A stretch of DNA of 64,000 bases from Lepidonotus clava (taxonomy: Eukaryota > Annelida > Polychaeta > Phyllodocida > Polynoidae). Both the position numbers and the translations under genes were made by a program. Shown piece after piece: positions 23,801 to 35,000 of the stretch (position 1 is its first letter; every line of letters begins with the position of its first letter). The stretch lies in contig OW387135.1 of the NCBI GenBank assembly GCA_936440205.1, forward strand, positions 37,612,792-37,676,791, given 5' to 3'. Below the pieces are notes generated by a model, which did not search any database, was not told the origin of the DNA, and saw only the letters and a list, made by a program, of their open reading frames with translations.

Positions 23801-26256
23801 TACTTGAATAAGCAAGACTTGTGTTTTTCTCTATCCCCAAGTACTGCTAAAATACCATCATTTCTTAAATTTTATCAGTTGAGAGATTTGCAGGTTTGCC
23901 AGCCAATAAAAATTATGTATTTCAGGGCAAAATAGGGTTGGACTGACATGGTATACCATTGGTTTTTATGGGAGAAAAGTTCAAAATGTAAGGTCACATT
24001 TTAGTAGCAATCTGTCAAACAAATTGTGTGGACGGCAGTGTACCATACAGTGTAACCAGGAATTAATCCATGAGGTTAAGACCCTGAGGAACTATAGATG
24101 ATAATCTTTGCATCCCGCGTTTTTCCTCTCTATCCCGTTCTGATTGTGCCACAGCAGATCGGGGGGGGGGGGGGGGTCTTTTATGAATGATGAAAGGGAT
24201 ATTTGGAAATATTTCGGATATTTGCTGGGCAGTGCAGACCAACAATCCGTCACTCCTTAATTCTGTATTGTGCAAATCTCTTCAGGGAATAAGCACGGAA
24301 GCAATTCTGATGATATTTCATGGTAACTATAATGTTGGTGTAATCTGGGATGGGCTTCTTGCCAGTGAATTATTGGTGATGCACCTTTCGCCCTAAACTA
24401 AACTACGAAAGTTTAGTGATAGAAATAAACAAGGTCACAGGTAGAATTATGGAAGAAAAATATCGGTTAGAAAACCGAAAGAGCTCTGGCTTATTCGTCT
24501 TCTTTTTCTATATATCAAAGTAATTGTTGATGAAATATGGGCATCCAAATTATTGAGCGAATTATCAATTGAATTAAACAAAAATATGCACATTTCACCT
24601 CGCCGCCATCATCCTCTATTATCGTTCACCCACACGCTGAGCTTACTAACCTTGTTTTCGATGCCGATCATAAATATCGACATAATTCTCCATATCATAT
24701 CGACCTAGACCTCCTCCAAGTATTAATGATCCATAACATATACTCCATATTGTGTGTCGATGCCAATTTAAGGCGTGAAAGGCAGTCATTCGCGGAGGAC
24801 ACCTACACTGTCTTGTGCTCACCGTGCCGCGCCATCTTGGCGGTCTTGACGTCTGCCTGAATGGAGGATGACCGTGTCAATGCGCGAGATGTGCACCACT
24901 TGGAAGGGATTGCGCACGGAAAATAGTGTGATGAATTTCTTTATTTTCTGGTTTATATCGATTCCTTCTTCCTAAGATACAGTGGTAACATCAATAAGAT
25001 ATCGACATGGACCTCTATGACGCTTAAAGTCGACTGAAACGCGCAGGAAATAGGCGAAATAAGCGTGCAATCCCGGCCGACTTTGCGATCGGAGATGGGT
25101 GCCCACCTTGCTCAGCGTCATCACCCTCATTAACATAATTTATTCCACACTACACGATACATCCCGAACGCTTTAGGCCTTTGAATGCTGAGGCATCGAT
25201 ATCATACAGGTTGACCGCTGTCATTCTCCATCCCGATTTCTGCTAATGCTTTGTCAATGGTCAATTTCTGGTATAGACTTTACATAGGGAATGTACTGCC
25301 AACTGGATATAGGTCTAAATTTGCAATCTTGTTTCCGCTGGTGACGGTATCGTTCAATGGCGTTTTCCGCCTAAATGACCAACACAACACTCTGGGCTTG
25401 ACCGGAGGCGACGGCACCGACAGCGATGCCGTAAAAAAAACCCCCAAAAAACGGATTACCGCTGTTTGATTATACTGGATTTATGTTGTATTCATCGACC
25501 TTGAGACAGAAAAATGAATCACACATATCATGGAATAGTGAATTACGAATTCTCCCCGCCATAGATAGCATATTTCCTGTGCTTTACTGAATTAAACTAG
25601 GAACTACAGTAATGTGATAGTGCTAGACATTTAAGATAGATCTAGATCTACACTACAGTGAAATTGAAGCAGTATAGACTACCTATAAAAAAATAAAGTA
25701 GTAAATACTAAATGTATATCACCTGCACTTGTAAATTTATGTCTCAATTTTTAACTACTTCATATTGTTAATAACTTGGTTTGAAAATATATTCATTATT
25801 ACAGTTAGAAATAGAACTATGGCAAATAGATCTATCTATATTTTCTATAAATTTCACCGTGTTTTGTCTACAAAATTACCATGCAGGTACTTAGAACACT
25901 GTAAATCAGCTATCCCTGGTATACTATAGTCGGATGTAACGACGGTACTATCAACAATGTACCACAACAGATCACGGGAGAGAGGGCTGTCAGAGCTATC
26001 ACTGGACTGGTAGAACTTCGGAGTTTGACTAGTCACTAGGTGAATTGCTTGTTTTCAGACTTCACACTCAGGGTGACAGCCCCCGACCTGCGGAGCACTC
26101 TTTGATACGCCCCTGTTAACATTCATCCAAACGCATTTAAGCATTGAAACACATCAATATTTGTTGGCTGTCCTGATTCAATAAATTGTATGCAATGGTT
26201 AAAAATAGAGGTAGTAAACGAGAAGTCACATGATTTTCAACACCAACCTCCACCAT
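20870..26256 (-). CDS. LAMTOR3: LAMTOR3 (MP1), Ragulator subunit, complete, 6 coding exons
   Basis: Coding exons on the minus strand: 26248-26256, 23522-23556, 23101-23159, 22043-22176, 21678-21741, 20870-20943, ending in TAG. All junctions are AG/GT with matching phases; total 375 nt, 124 residues, the same length as human LAMTOR3. Matching blocks are EEIKRFF (human DDLKRFL), VDGLHSIIVTDRDGVP (VEGLHAIVVSDRDGVP), FLSTFGMTSEQASKLGL (FLSTFALATDQGSKLGL), NSNANTG (SSANTG) and LSLEKEM (VSLEKEL). The fold is a roadblock/LC7 domain that pairs with LAMTOR2 inside Ragulator on late endosomes and lysosomes, where it anchors Rag GTPases for mTORC1 and scaffolds MEK1-ERK. The first exon codes only MVE; introns 1 and 3 both use a GTTGGT donor. 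The gene is divergent with the WBP1-like gene and convergent with the SDR gene. Confidence 0.93.
21317..21356 (-). ncRNA. hammerhead-ribozyme-like motif, probably from a Penelope-like element
   Basis: On the minus strand: AATT, then CTGATGA, a stem GGAT-GTAACA-ATCC, GAAA, a minimal stem III (A-T and C-G around a 2 nt loop), T-A, then AATT, which pairs with the first AATT as stem I. A further pairing GGTT/GACC extends stem I across an internal loop. This is the order of a type I hammerhead with very short stem III, the form reported from Penelope-like retroelements. An extra A lies between the CTGATGA core and stem II, which may weaken activity. It lies in intron 5 of LAMTOR3, sense to the gene. 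The surrounding 21290-21390 may be the rest of the element's end. Confidence 0.4.
26226..26233 (-). promoter_or_regulatory. TCATGTGA (M-box/CLEAR-like E-box), LAMTOR3 side
   Basis: TCATGTGA on the minus strand, 15 bp inside LAMTOR3 intron 1. MITF/TFE-family factors (TFEB, TFE3, MITF) bind TCATGTGA and TCACGTGA boxes. The 10-mer around it is the exact reverse complement of the one at 26517-26526. Function is inferred. Confidence 0.4.
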
Positions 26257-26543
26257 CTTGATTTCCTGTACGCTGGTACATAGATATACAAACGAAAGAA
26301 TATGCGACCTGCTGGCAACCAGCTTCAGCAGTAATTGAACGATTTTTTAATTTGTAGTTTCGTATGCAATAATCTTTTCACTGAGGAAGGAAATAACTAT
26401 TTTTGTCATAAACTAATAAATATCCAAGCAATAATATTTTAAAAGTTCGTTTTATGCAAAATATCTATGACTGACTGATGCGAAAATATATTCTAAACTG
26501 AAGATAACAGGTGGTGATCATGTGACTTTTACGCACGTTCAAG
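26257..26543. promoter_or_regulatory. bidirectional promoter between LAMTOR3 and the WBP1-like gene
   Basis: Only 287 bp separate the two start codons, which face away from each other. Each ATG lies in CAAGATGG, the YY1-type initiator context that often overlaps housekeeping start sites. The interval is AT-rich and holds no recognisable exon, so it must contain both transcription start regions unless upstream noncoding exons exist. Confidence 0.7.
26518..26525 (+). promoter_or_regulatory. TCATGTGA (M-box/CLEAR-like E-box), WBP1-like side
   Basis: TCATGTGA, ending 18 bp before the WBP1-like start codon. The extended 10-mer ATCATGTGAC mirrors GTCACATGAT at 26225-26234. See the LAMTOR3-side entry. 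Confidence 0.4.
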
Positions 26544-29500
26544 ATGGCTACCGGTAGCACGCAAATACAAGCAACTGCTTTTTTGTTGACATTTCTAGGG
26601 AGCTTCGGCAAATCTTGCGTAAGTGGATCTAATATAATGTTTCTAGGGACTTCAGTTGTTTATCTCACATGTACGCCACATGTCTAGAACTTGAACACTT
26701 TGATTTTTGCCTTTTTTTCAAGGTGGGTCATCACTTATCAGCATAACTTTCCAATCTTTTAGTTTTACCTTCCCTCTTCAAGTGTTGTCGCATTCAGAAA
26801 AATAAAGATTTTGGTTCAACTTCGGTATTCTATCTTCCCTAGACTATGTTTAACGCTCACCTAATACTCTATATAGAATCAGTTGACACAGACACAGGGG
26901 TCGACATAACACGGGCCTGGGGGCCCGAGGCCCTTACAAAGTAGGTCAGGCCCCTAGAAAATCATATCTAGGCCTAGATAACAATTAGACAGATTTCTAT
27001 ATATTTTACAACAAAACGTAGTGTTTTTAAAGACAATCTGACTATATACGTGAGAACCCCTAGATTTGGGAAGCTAGGGTTCTGACTGGCCCCTGGATTT
27101 TTAGACTTAAAGTAGAGGAGCCAGTTTTGACGAGTCTCTAGTTTTGACGCCTCGCATTATTTTAATGGATATATTTTTTTTTATAGATATATATTTCAGT
27201 GCGTGAAATCTAAGGACTCAAGTGCCTCAAAATAGAAGACAGGTGTGTCAAAACTGATGAATAAACCAGAAAAATTATTTGATCATACCTCCTCTATAAA
27301 ACTTGATTTTTAAAGTTTGCGTTCAAATTATGCACAACCACCCCAATTGCATTAGAAATATTGAAAACAATGTATATATATAGATTATTTTCTAGATTAA
27401 GGATAAAGAACCCTGTTTTGGGGTTCTTATAGTAACCCAAAACCAATGTGGTCTGATGAAGTGAGATAATGGTAAAAGTTCTAATTTCTGGTTAAATACA
27501 ATGTTTAAGTCTAATTGTAGCATGTGAAATATAGGCTATGAAATCTAACTTAAACCTTGTTAAAGTAGCTTTTGTTCTTGTGTTTACCCTATTAATGTGG
27601 ATCCATACAACTTTTACTTGCTTACATCACTCTCTTAGGATTTTCCCTACCACCCAAATATGCTCAATTCAGACTATGTACATTTTCTTATTTTTTCAAT
27701 GGTGGGTTTCACTAAACTTTCCAGTAAATCAATACCTTTGGGTTACTAACTTATTCATTCTCATTTCTGTACATGTTATAGGATGAAATTTCAATTGTAA
27801 TGTAGCATATATATGAAATGTAACTGTAATGATCAGCAATTCAACTAGTGTGAGTGTGGCTATAGGGTCATACCTCAACAGTGAAATGTAGATCTACATG
27901 ACACCAGAGTCAAACATGTACATTTCACTTGACCTAGTTCTGGCTCAATGCACATTGCAATGTAATAAGGACTAGTCCATTGATGGCAGGGGAGCAGCCA
28001 TGTATCAATCCACTTGAGTGGCCCTGTTTCTTTAGTAATATATCCTTAAAATACTTTATTCACTTTAATTTTTTTTCTGGAATATGCTGTATTTGCTGGA
28101 TTGAAAAGTTCTTCCAAACTATGGAAGTTATGTCATTTGTCAAATGGCATTATCATTTCTCAGGTATAACTTGGTCACATGGGGTATTTCCCAGAAGTAT
28201 ATTAGTCATTGAGCAAAACAAACCCAAAACTCTGAAAGCATTTTTATCCATCACAATCTGTTTTATGGCACATAAATGAATATGCAGGGCACTTTAGAAT
28301 CACCAAGGAGTGTGTTGGAAATGTGTATAATTATATGTTTTCCTGAATTTGTGACAATTTATGCAGTTAGATTGGTTTGGGTTGCTTTAAGTGCGTCAAA
28401 ACCAGCTCCTCTAACCTATGTCCACCACTGAGTCAACTCACCTCATAATACATACAAGTTCAACATTTACATTGTACATCTTTCATGACTGTATAGTTAC
28501 TGGTCATTTAGTCGTAATGTCAATCGACGATCCAGTGAAGTGCCTTAATTTGATCCAAATCTAAAGCCGCTTTCTCCTCTGTGTGGTGGATGTATTTTGA
28601 TATGTTGTAACTCCCATATTGCCGCGCCAAATTTGGGATGTGACCAATCACATTGCCTGATTATATGTTCTTACGTCCCAAAACACATCACTAGCCATCG
28701 TGTTTTATCATTTTGAGCCATTTCTGTTCTGAACAAGCATGTATCATTATTCGCTCTTAAAGACATCAACTTCAAAACAAGACGAAGGCAACTGATAGGA
28801 AAATAGCTTATAGTAATATTTACACTAGCTGAATTAACGAGTCCCTCCAGATTTATTCTTATTAAAATCATACTTACCAATGCAATAATCAATTACCGGT
28901 ACGCATTTCCTGAAGTCACCTTTGTAGAAATGATGACAAAATCGCTTATTCAATCATCAAAATTGATTGGTGTGAGAATAGGCTATTGCATCATCAACAT
29001 ACTGTTTGTTCGTGACTAATGCCTGTCCGGGGGCCAATGGCCGACAATTTCGTATCAGGGTCGAGGATTTTCAGGGAAAATTATAATTCATTAAACATAT
29101 ATAGTGTTTTTAATACGAAATTCTGTTATCCACGACACTAATGCGCCATGCCATTACAGCACCCTGGACCCACCTCGGAATAACCTCAAAGGGTCATCAT
29201 TTATTGGAATTTCTGTTTCGTTTTTAGGCCGCCATAGTTTGCGGAGATTACATATGCACAGGTAAGGCATTTGATGTTTTCAAGATCCACCTCATACATA
29301 CCATTCCTGTTATAGAAATATTCTTTTTCATAGCTATCGTCTTATATCTAAGTTCCGAACGTATTTGATGCACATCATCTGGTTAAAGGATCTCTTTAAT
29401 ATCCGACTTTTGTAATGTAAATTTAGAAACTGTTATTTATATGGACACCCGAGGTGAACGTGTGTACATAATATTCTATGGCTCTGGATTTACATAACTT

Positions 29501-30934
29501 CATTTAAGTTGGTCTTTAAGTTATTGGCGACATCATGGATAATGGGAAAAGAATAGAGTATAATGTGATACAGCATGGTAGGATGTAATATATGATAAAT
29601 GCAGTATGCTATAAAGCACCGGATGTATTTCTGTGACATACTTGGTTTCATTCTAGATACATATCTGTTAACATAGATGGTAAACATGCCGTGCTTAATT
29701 TGCAGATAGCAGCGCATACTGTTGTGGAAATGACTGCTGCTATCATGTATGGGGAGTTTGGTGTAAGTAAAGTATTTAAATCACCCGCGGAATAATTATC
29801 TACGTTTTCCTGGCTAAATACAATCGTTATGTTTCAAACCAAAGAGAGCAGACTGGTATGTAGTCTAGATAACTCTGATAAGGCCTATGAAAAAGGGTTG
29901 TGTTCAGGTCGCCCGACCTACTGTAATATTTTGTCCCTATCCTAGATTTATTGATTTTTTGATGAAAATGTTTGTAAAATATTTTTAAAAAATCAGTAAA
30001 AGTGACTGAAACAGCAAATTATATTGAATAAAGTTGTGTATTTTAGATGCTGGAATTAGAAATGGCTGTTGGGGGTGTCTGGAGTGATTTCCGAATTTTC
30101 AAGAATACCTGAGTCTTTTTGAGGTAGAAGTTAAGAAAGATGCATGCAAGTTTTCAATAGAATGTAGTAAAGCATGTATATATTCATAAATTGCTGTTGT
30201 TGTTATTGATACAAATGACAGGGTTCTGGTCCATGTGGGTGTTCGTCTTCTTGATGATGGTGGCCTGTGGCTTCTGCTGTCGCCGTCAGCGGGCCCGTCG
30301 CCAGGCCTACCTGGTGGTGGCCCAGCCCCAGGTCGACCCCAACCAGCCCTACGTGGTGCAGGGCTACGGCGCCGTCGGCAACTCCGAGTGTGCCCCCATC
30401 GTGTACGGCCCGTCACCCGCCGTGGGGGGTGCCCCCAACTACGGCTACGTCCATACCGGAGTGGTAAGAGCATTACTTGTGTCCTATCGTTCAGCCTTAG
30501 ACTTAAAATCGAGCAATTTCGTTATTCACATCTTCTGAATTTTATATGAAAAGAACCACGCTGAATCAGCAGTAACAGTAGACCTATGATTGCAATCTAG
30601 ATTTATTATAATCTTCTATAGAGGGTAGATCTGTTAGGGTTTGAAATGACTGAGGCTTACATTGATGTATCGTCCCATCTCTTTCGCTCATTCGGTTAGA
30701 TGCTTATTGATTATTATGTGCAAAGTATCTTTTAAATGTTACATTCTTTAGGGCTAAAGCATAATGTAAATAGTAACACATGAGGTTATATACCGTGTGA
30801 GAAACTGTAAATCTTGACTCCGTGCATCATACATTTCAGAAAATGATCAATATCTCAGATTTTCACATTTTCCCTTTCAGCCGCCACCATATAGTCCCGC
30901 ATCGAAACCCCCGGAATATAGTGCAGGCACTTAA
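26544..30934 (+). CDS. WBP1/VOPP1/Shisa-like single-pass membrane adaptor, complete, 5 exons
   Basis: Coding exons: 26544-26618, 29228-29261, 29706-29762, 30222-30463, 30881-30934; 462 nt, 153 residues plus TAA, all phases compatible. Residues 1 to about 24 form a signal peptide (hydrophobic AFLLTFLGS). Residues 25-48 are a small Cys-rich luminal domain with the diagnostic YCCGNDCC (41-48). The transmembrane helix is about 55-75, with a Trp-rich start (WGVWWFWSMW) and Cys-rich end. A basic stop-transfer RRQRARR follows, then a Pro/Gly/Tyr-rich tail ending in two WW-domain ligands, PPPY (137-140) and PPEY (146-149). This layout is that of WBP1, WBP1L, VOPP1 and other Shisa-like adaptors, which recruit NEDD4-type ligases and act on endosomal or lysosomal membranes. 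VOPP1 (172 residues) is nearest in length. Which paralogue is undecided; CYYR1 is an alternative. Exon 4 is strikingly GC-rich. Confidence 0.85.
27113..28413. mobile_element. TA-flanked inverted-repeat element (non-autonomous), 1.3 kb
   Basis: The left end GAGGAGCCAGTTTTGACG and the right end CGTCAAAACCAGCTCCTC match as inverted repeats at 16 of 18 positions, each bordered outside by TA. TA duplication suggests a Tc1/mariner-type DNA element. No transposase frame is visible. It occupies half of WBP1-like intron 1. Confidence 0.55.
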
Positions 30935-31284
30935 TTCACAAAGAATACCGTCAAAACTAATACCAACAGCTGTGATTTGAAAAAGTATTTTTCCAAAATT
31001 GACAATTGGAATTTACATCATATTTTATCCATTTTCTTTTTTTACCTATGATTGAAGGAAATCACGATTTGTCTGTAACTAGTACTAATCAATGAGATTC
31101 TGTTCAAAAAGTTGTCTCTGAAAAAAAGAGAGTAAAATATTGTCTTACCATTGTAGTACCAATGTAAAGAGAATGAAGGTAGTGGAATGGGCTATTTTTT
31201 CTAGTATGCACTGAAATAGGTGCTATAATATATTTGAAACATTCAGATGATTGAAGAAAGTAGGTAACGTTAAGGGATGTATAT
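30935..31284 (+). other. proximal 3'UTR of the WBP1-like gene
   Basis: AT-rich sequence directly after the stop codon with no further exon signal. No clear AATAAA is seen before the MITE at 31285; the first convincing one is at 32068-32073, so the 3'UTR may include the MITE. Confidence 0.4.
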
Positions 31285-31579
31285 CAGGGTTCCCAAGCAG
31301 GTCTTAAAAGGTCTTAAATTGATTTTCTCAAATTTAAGGCATAAAAAAGGTCTTAAATTTGGCATTTTTGTAGCTAGATGTCTTAAAAAGGTCTTACATT
31401 GAATTTTTTGAGAAGTTAAAATGAAGTTACCGAATCCAACTTTCAAATAAGTACTCTCAATTGAAATCATATCATATTTTTGAAATTTTTCTGTACATGC
31501 AGTCGATAGGTCTTAATTTTTCCAAATCTCGGTCTTAAAAAGGTCTCAAATTGATTTTTGAAAATGCGTGGGAACCCTG
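31285..31579. mobile_element. hAT-like MITE rich in GGTCTTAAA words
   Basis: 295 bp starting CAGGGTTCCCAAGC and ending GCGTGGGAACCCTG, imperfect inverted termini. The interior has many copies of AGGTCTTAAA. No coding capacity. It lies just downstream of the WBP1-like stop codon. Confidence 0.6.
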
Positions 31580-32037
31580 TATATACACTTGCGTAAAATC
31601 GAAGTGATTGTCATATAGCATTGTTAAAATTGTTGAGTTCAAGGCATTGCAATAATACAGGACAGAATATGAAGTGCTGAAGTACCTAACGTGGCGGGTG
31701 GGTATCTGCTTGGAGATTGAGCAATCTAACCTATACAATTCTATATAAAATAACCAAGAATATGGATTGGCAGTGCCTGAGGGCCAATAAGGTTTACTAT
31801 AGAAGATGGGTACAGGTACTTTTTGAATCGAAACATGAGACTTTGAATGATCCCATATTGTGGAAAACTGGAAATGAACTATATTTCAGATAACCAACAA
31901 TCATAAAAGCTATTTTTTCTTGACATTCAACATGCATTGAGAAAAACAACGCATATGTTTCCTGCTGTATTTAGTCATTGTGATCACTGACGCTCAAAGA
32001 AAACGTCAGTAACCAGCATTAGTGTTCAAAAGTGAGT

Positions 32038-32070
32038 ATTGGGAGGCGTTGCGACCGCTCGCCTCCCAAT
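32038..32070. repeat. perfect 11 bp hairpin overlapping an AATAAA
   Basis: ATTGGGAGGCG (32038-32048) and its exact complement CGCCTCCCAAT (32060-32070) surround an 11 nt loop. AATAAA begins at 32068, inside the right arm. A second 7 bp inverted repeat, ACTGACG/CGTCAGT, lies just upstream at about 31987-32010. Confidence 0.7.
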
Positions 32071-35000
32071 AAACTCTTTGCATCTTTACATACACACTCG
32101 AATTCTGAACATAGAATCAGATTTTGAACATAGCATGATGTACACCCATCATATTTAAATACTACACATTTTCTTACATTCAATCATATGGAAGTGACAA
32201 CGTTGTATACAAGCTGTGATTTATCGTTTGTGCACGTACCGGTACATACAGCTTTTAATTACATTAAGCTGTAGATGTATAAGAATATATGTATATTTAC
32301 GTAAGACCTCCACATACTTTGAAAAGGGAGAAGTCTAATTTGAATGTTCTACCTCTTATTCTATAAATAGTTTGGTTCGACAGTATTTAGGATGGATTAA
32401 TTTAACGAATATTTGAATATTTCACTGACGTAGGAGAATCAAAAATATAATTATTGTGGTTACCGGTATGGTAGAATTTTATCGTAAAACTTGTTTTTGA
32501 TAACAAATATTATGCAATAAATTCTTCATAATATTATTTCCTACAGCACTCTGTCCAATCATGATTTAGAGATCTACTGATGCTTTTTTTTGCGACGGTG
32601 AAGCCTCACTGTCATACATTTTCCTTTGTTAATTCTATAATCTTCGTACGTTTATGTAAAATGCAATACATTTTGTACAATATATAGTATTCAAGCCATC
32701 TTTCCCCCTTTATAAGGCTCGACAAAAGTTAAGGTTAGATACTATTCTTGGATCTATGCTTTCTAATAATATATAAAGGATATGGGGTATATGGTAGGAA
32801 AATAATCATTCATTGTTGCGAGTTCAGTGAAATAGTTTATCCTTAACTAGCTTGTATGATAACATCTGTAAACGTGCAGATTAGAACTAAAGCTTATCAG
32901 ACAAGTCTGAAATAATTTGATACATGTATACTGATTACGAGTTTGACCCTGCAGATTATCATCTTAATTGCATATTACTTGAATGATGTTGAAAAATATA
33001 ATTTGTGAAATGTATTCTGAATAAACGATTTACGAAGAAAAACAATACGACACTTGTTGTATTTATTCATATTTTATCTAAAAAGATATTCCGTTATGTC
33101 GTCTGTGAAAGTGAGACAACGGGCACCTATGTACAACGATTTAAGCAGCTGCATAAACAATTTGGGGGGACTAGAGGCAATAGCGGAGTTCCCAAAAGCC
33201 ACGCAGGCGCACTGAAGATCAGACGCGGTATTAGCATTTTGATGTTCAGCTACACAGGCCTTTTACACACATTGATTTTTCGGACAGTCAAATGACTTCG
33301 TGTTCAGATAAAGCTTTTCCTGCTCGTTGGAAACCTTCCAACTATTGTTACAGATTGTTTAGTTATACACGTTCTTTTCATTTGAAAAAGATGAGGGAAT
33401 TAATTTTACATTAGGAATCCTGGATTTTTGATAAAGAGTATGAATACTAAGAGGTCAGGAAACCTCACACTGGCGCCTGAATCAGCATTTAACTGGCATT
33501 ACTCCCACTTAATGATGTACACCTGTGACTTCTGCCTATCATCCGTCACTACGTCCCTAATTCATTTGGTGATTCATATCAAGTCAGTAATCGGTAGGGT
33601 TTTCCACCAGGCAGAATAATGATAATGCCCAGAGAGAACAGGAAATAAGATTATAATTGATATGCTAAGTCATAATTTTCAGATCAATCACTAGAGGTTG
33701 ATGTCCAATAGAAATTTGCAAAAATATGAGACCCAACATAAGTCAAATTCTGATTCAACGCAAGACCTCCTAACCTCATTTCCAATTACCCCGCTATAGG
33801 CTGATTTGCACACGGGCCGTTGATATATGCCCATTCCTCATGGGGAAGGCTATTCACAGCTTGTGTGTGAAAGGCTGACGCTCAAGAGAGAAGTTATATA
33901 CGGGATATAAAATACTTGCAGAATACTTTTCATTTTGACACTTAATAGGACGATAAGATACATACACTACACATGGATACACTAGATATACACGGCCTAG
34001 GTAAGTGATAGCACTAGTACCATACCCATCCGTGGTAGTCATATAGGTAGGGAGACAGTATCTTATACATTTGACAGGCACAAAGACTTGATATGCTTGA
34101 TACATACACGAGTCGATAACAATGAATCCGTTTGTGTATTGGATAATCAATTCACGAATATAATTGAGTTTGTTCATCGCACCATTGCAGTGCTGTTGAT
34201 CTCTGTTATAACTGATTTTGGTTACATATATCATTTAATTATAGAATACCCAGAATATTTCTTAACTACATTATGTCACGTATAATTCCTGTGATATTGG
34301 AAAATATTGATTTAGATATATGGTTTTGACTCCAATTCCTTACGAATATCTGACACAATTTAACAGACAGTACTTCCATAAAATAAAGCACATGGTAAGC
34401 TAGGGGCTCTCATGACTCGAGAAACAGAAATGTTCTTTTTGTGAAAGCACTGGTATAGTGATGGTGTTCTCTGTAATAAAACTTGTAAAACTGTTCCCTT
34501 TAAAGTATAGATAAATTTCTGCAATAAAAAGACATTCTTGCCAAGCTACATAATATAAATTGCAGTACATTGTTCAGTTTATGTATGTATTATTGTACTG
34601 GGTATGGATCAAAATAAAATAATGTCCTTACATGGAACTCCAAGCGCTTCCGTCCACCCCAAGATAACTAAAAAAGGTGGACCAAACCATCTAATAAGCA
34701 AGACAGACGGTTATTTTTTAATTTTAACCATGCTTCTCCTAGAATAAGTGTTGAATGATATGGCGTGAAATTCTTTTCTGTTGCGTCACGTTTATCAAGA
34801 CTACATTTGTTCTTTATATGTCAACAGAGACGGTTTATGACTTGTGATAATCGTGATTAAGGTTTACCGGTCCATTTACGTACTTTATGGCATAGATGCA
34901 TTTACAGACACAGACACCTCACATGAATGTAAAACTATGAAAAGAATAAAGGAAAAACACGGCATGACGATGATACAAAGTAGGAACACGAAGTGGTTTG

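Noticed and set aside
24823-24835. Minus-strand CCAAGATGGCG start codon followed by a GTGAGC donor, first considered as LAMTOR3 exon 1
   Set aside because: Its phase does not fit exon 23522-23556, whereas the ATG at 26256 fits in phase, in residues (MVEEIKRFF) and in final length. It may still be an intronic regulatory site.
26895-27100. CAGGGGTCGACATAACAC start resembling a hAT MITE terminus
   Set aside because: No matching right terminus found; at most a truncated copy cut by the element that begins at 27113.
30099-30549. Overlapping Arg/Pro-rich open frames on both strands at 30.1-30.5 kb
   Set aside because: They are alternate frames of GC-rich exon 4 of the WBP1-like gene (30222-30463).
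33005-33295. 96-codon plus-strand open frame
   Set aside because: No recognisable domain, no splice context and no codon pattern distinct from the surroundings.
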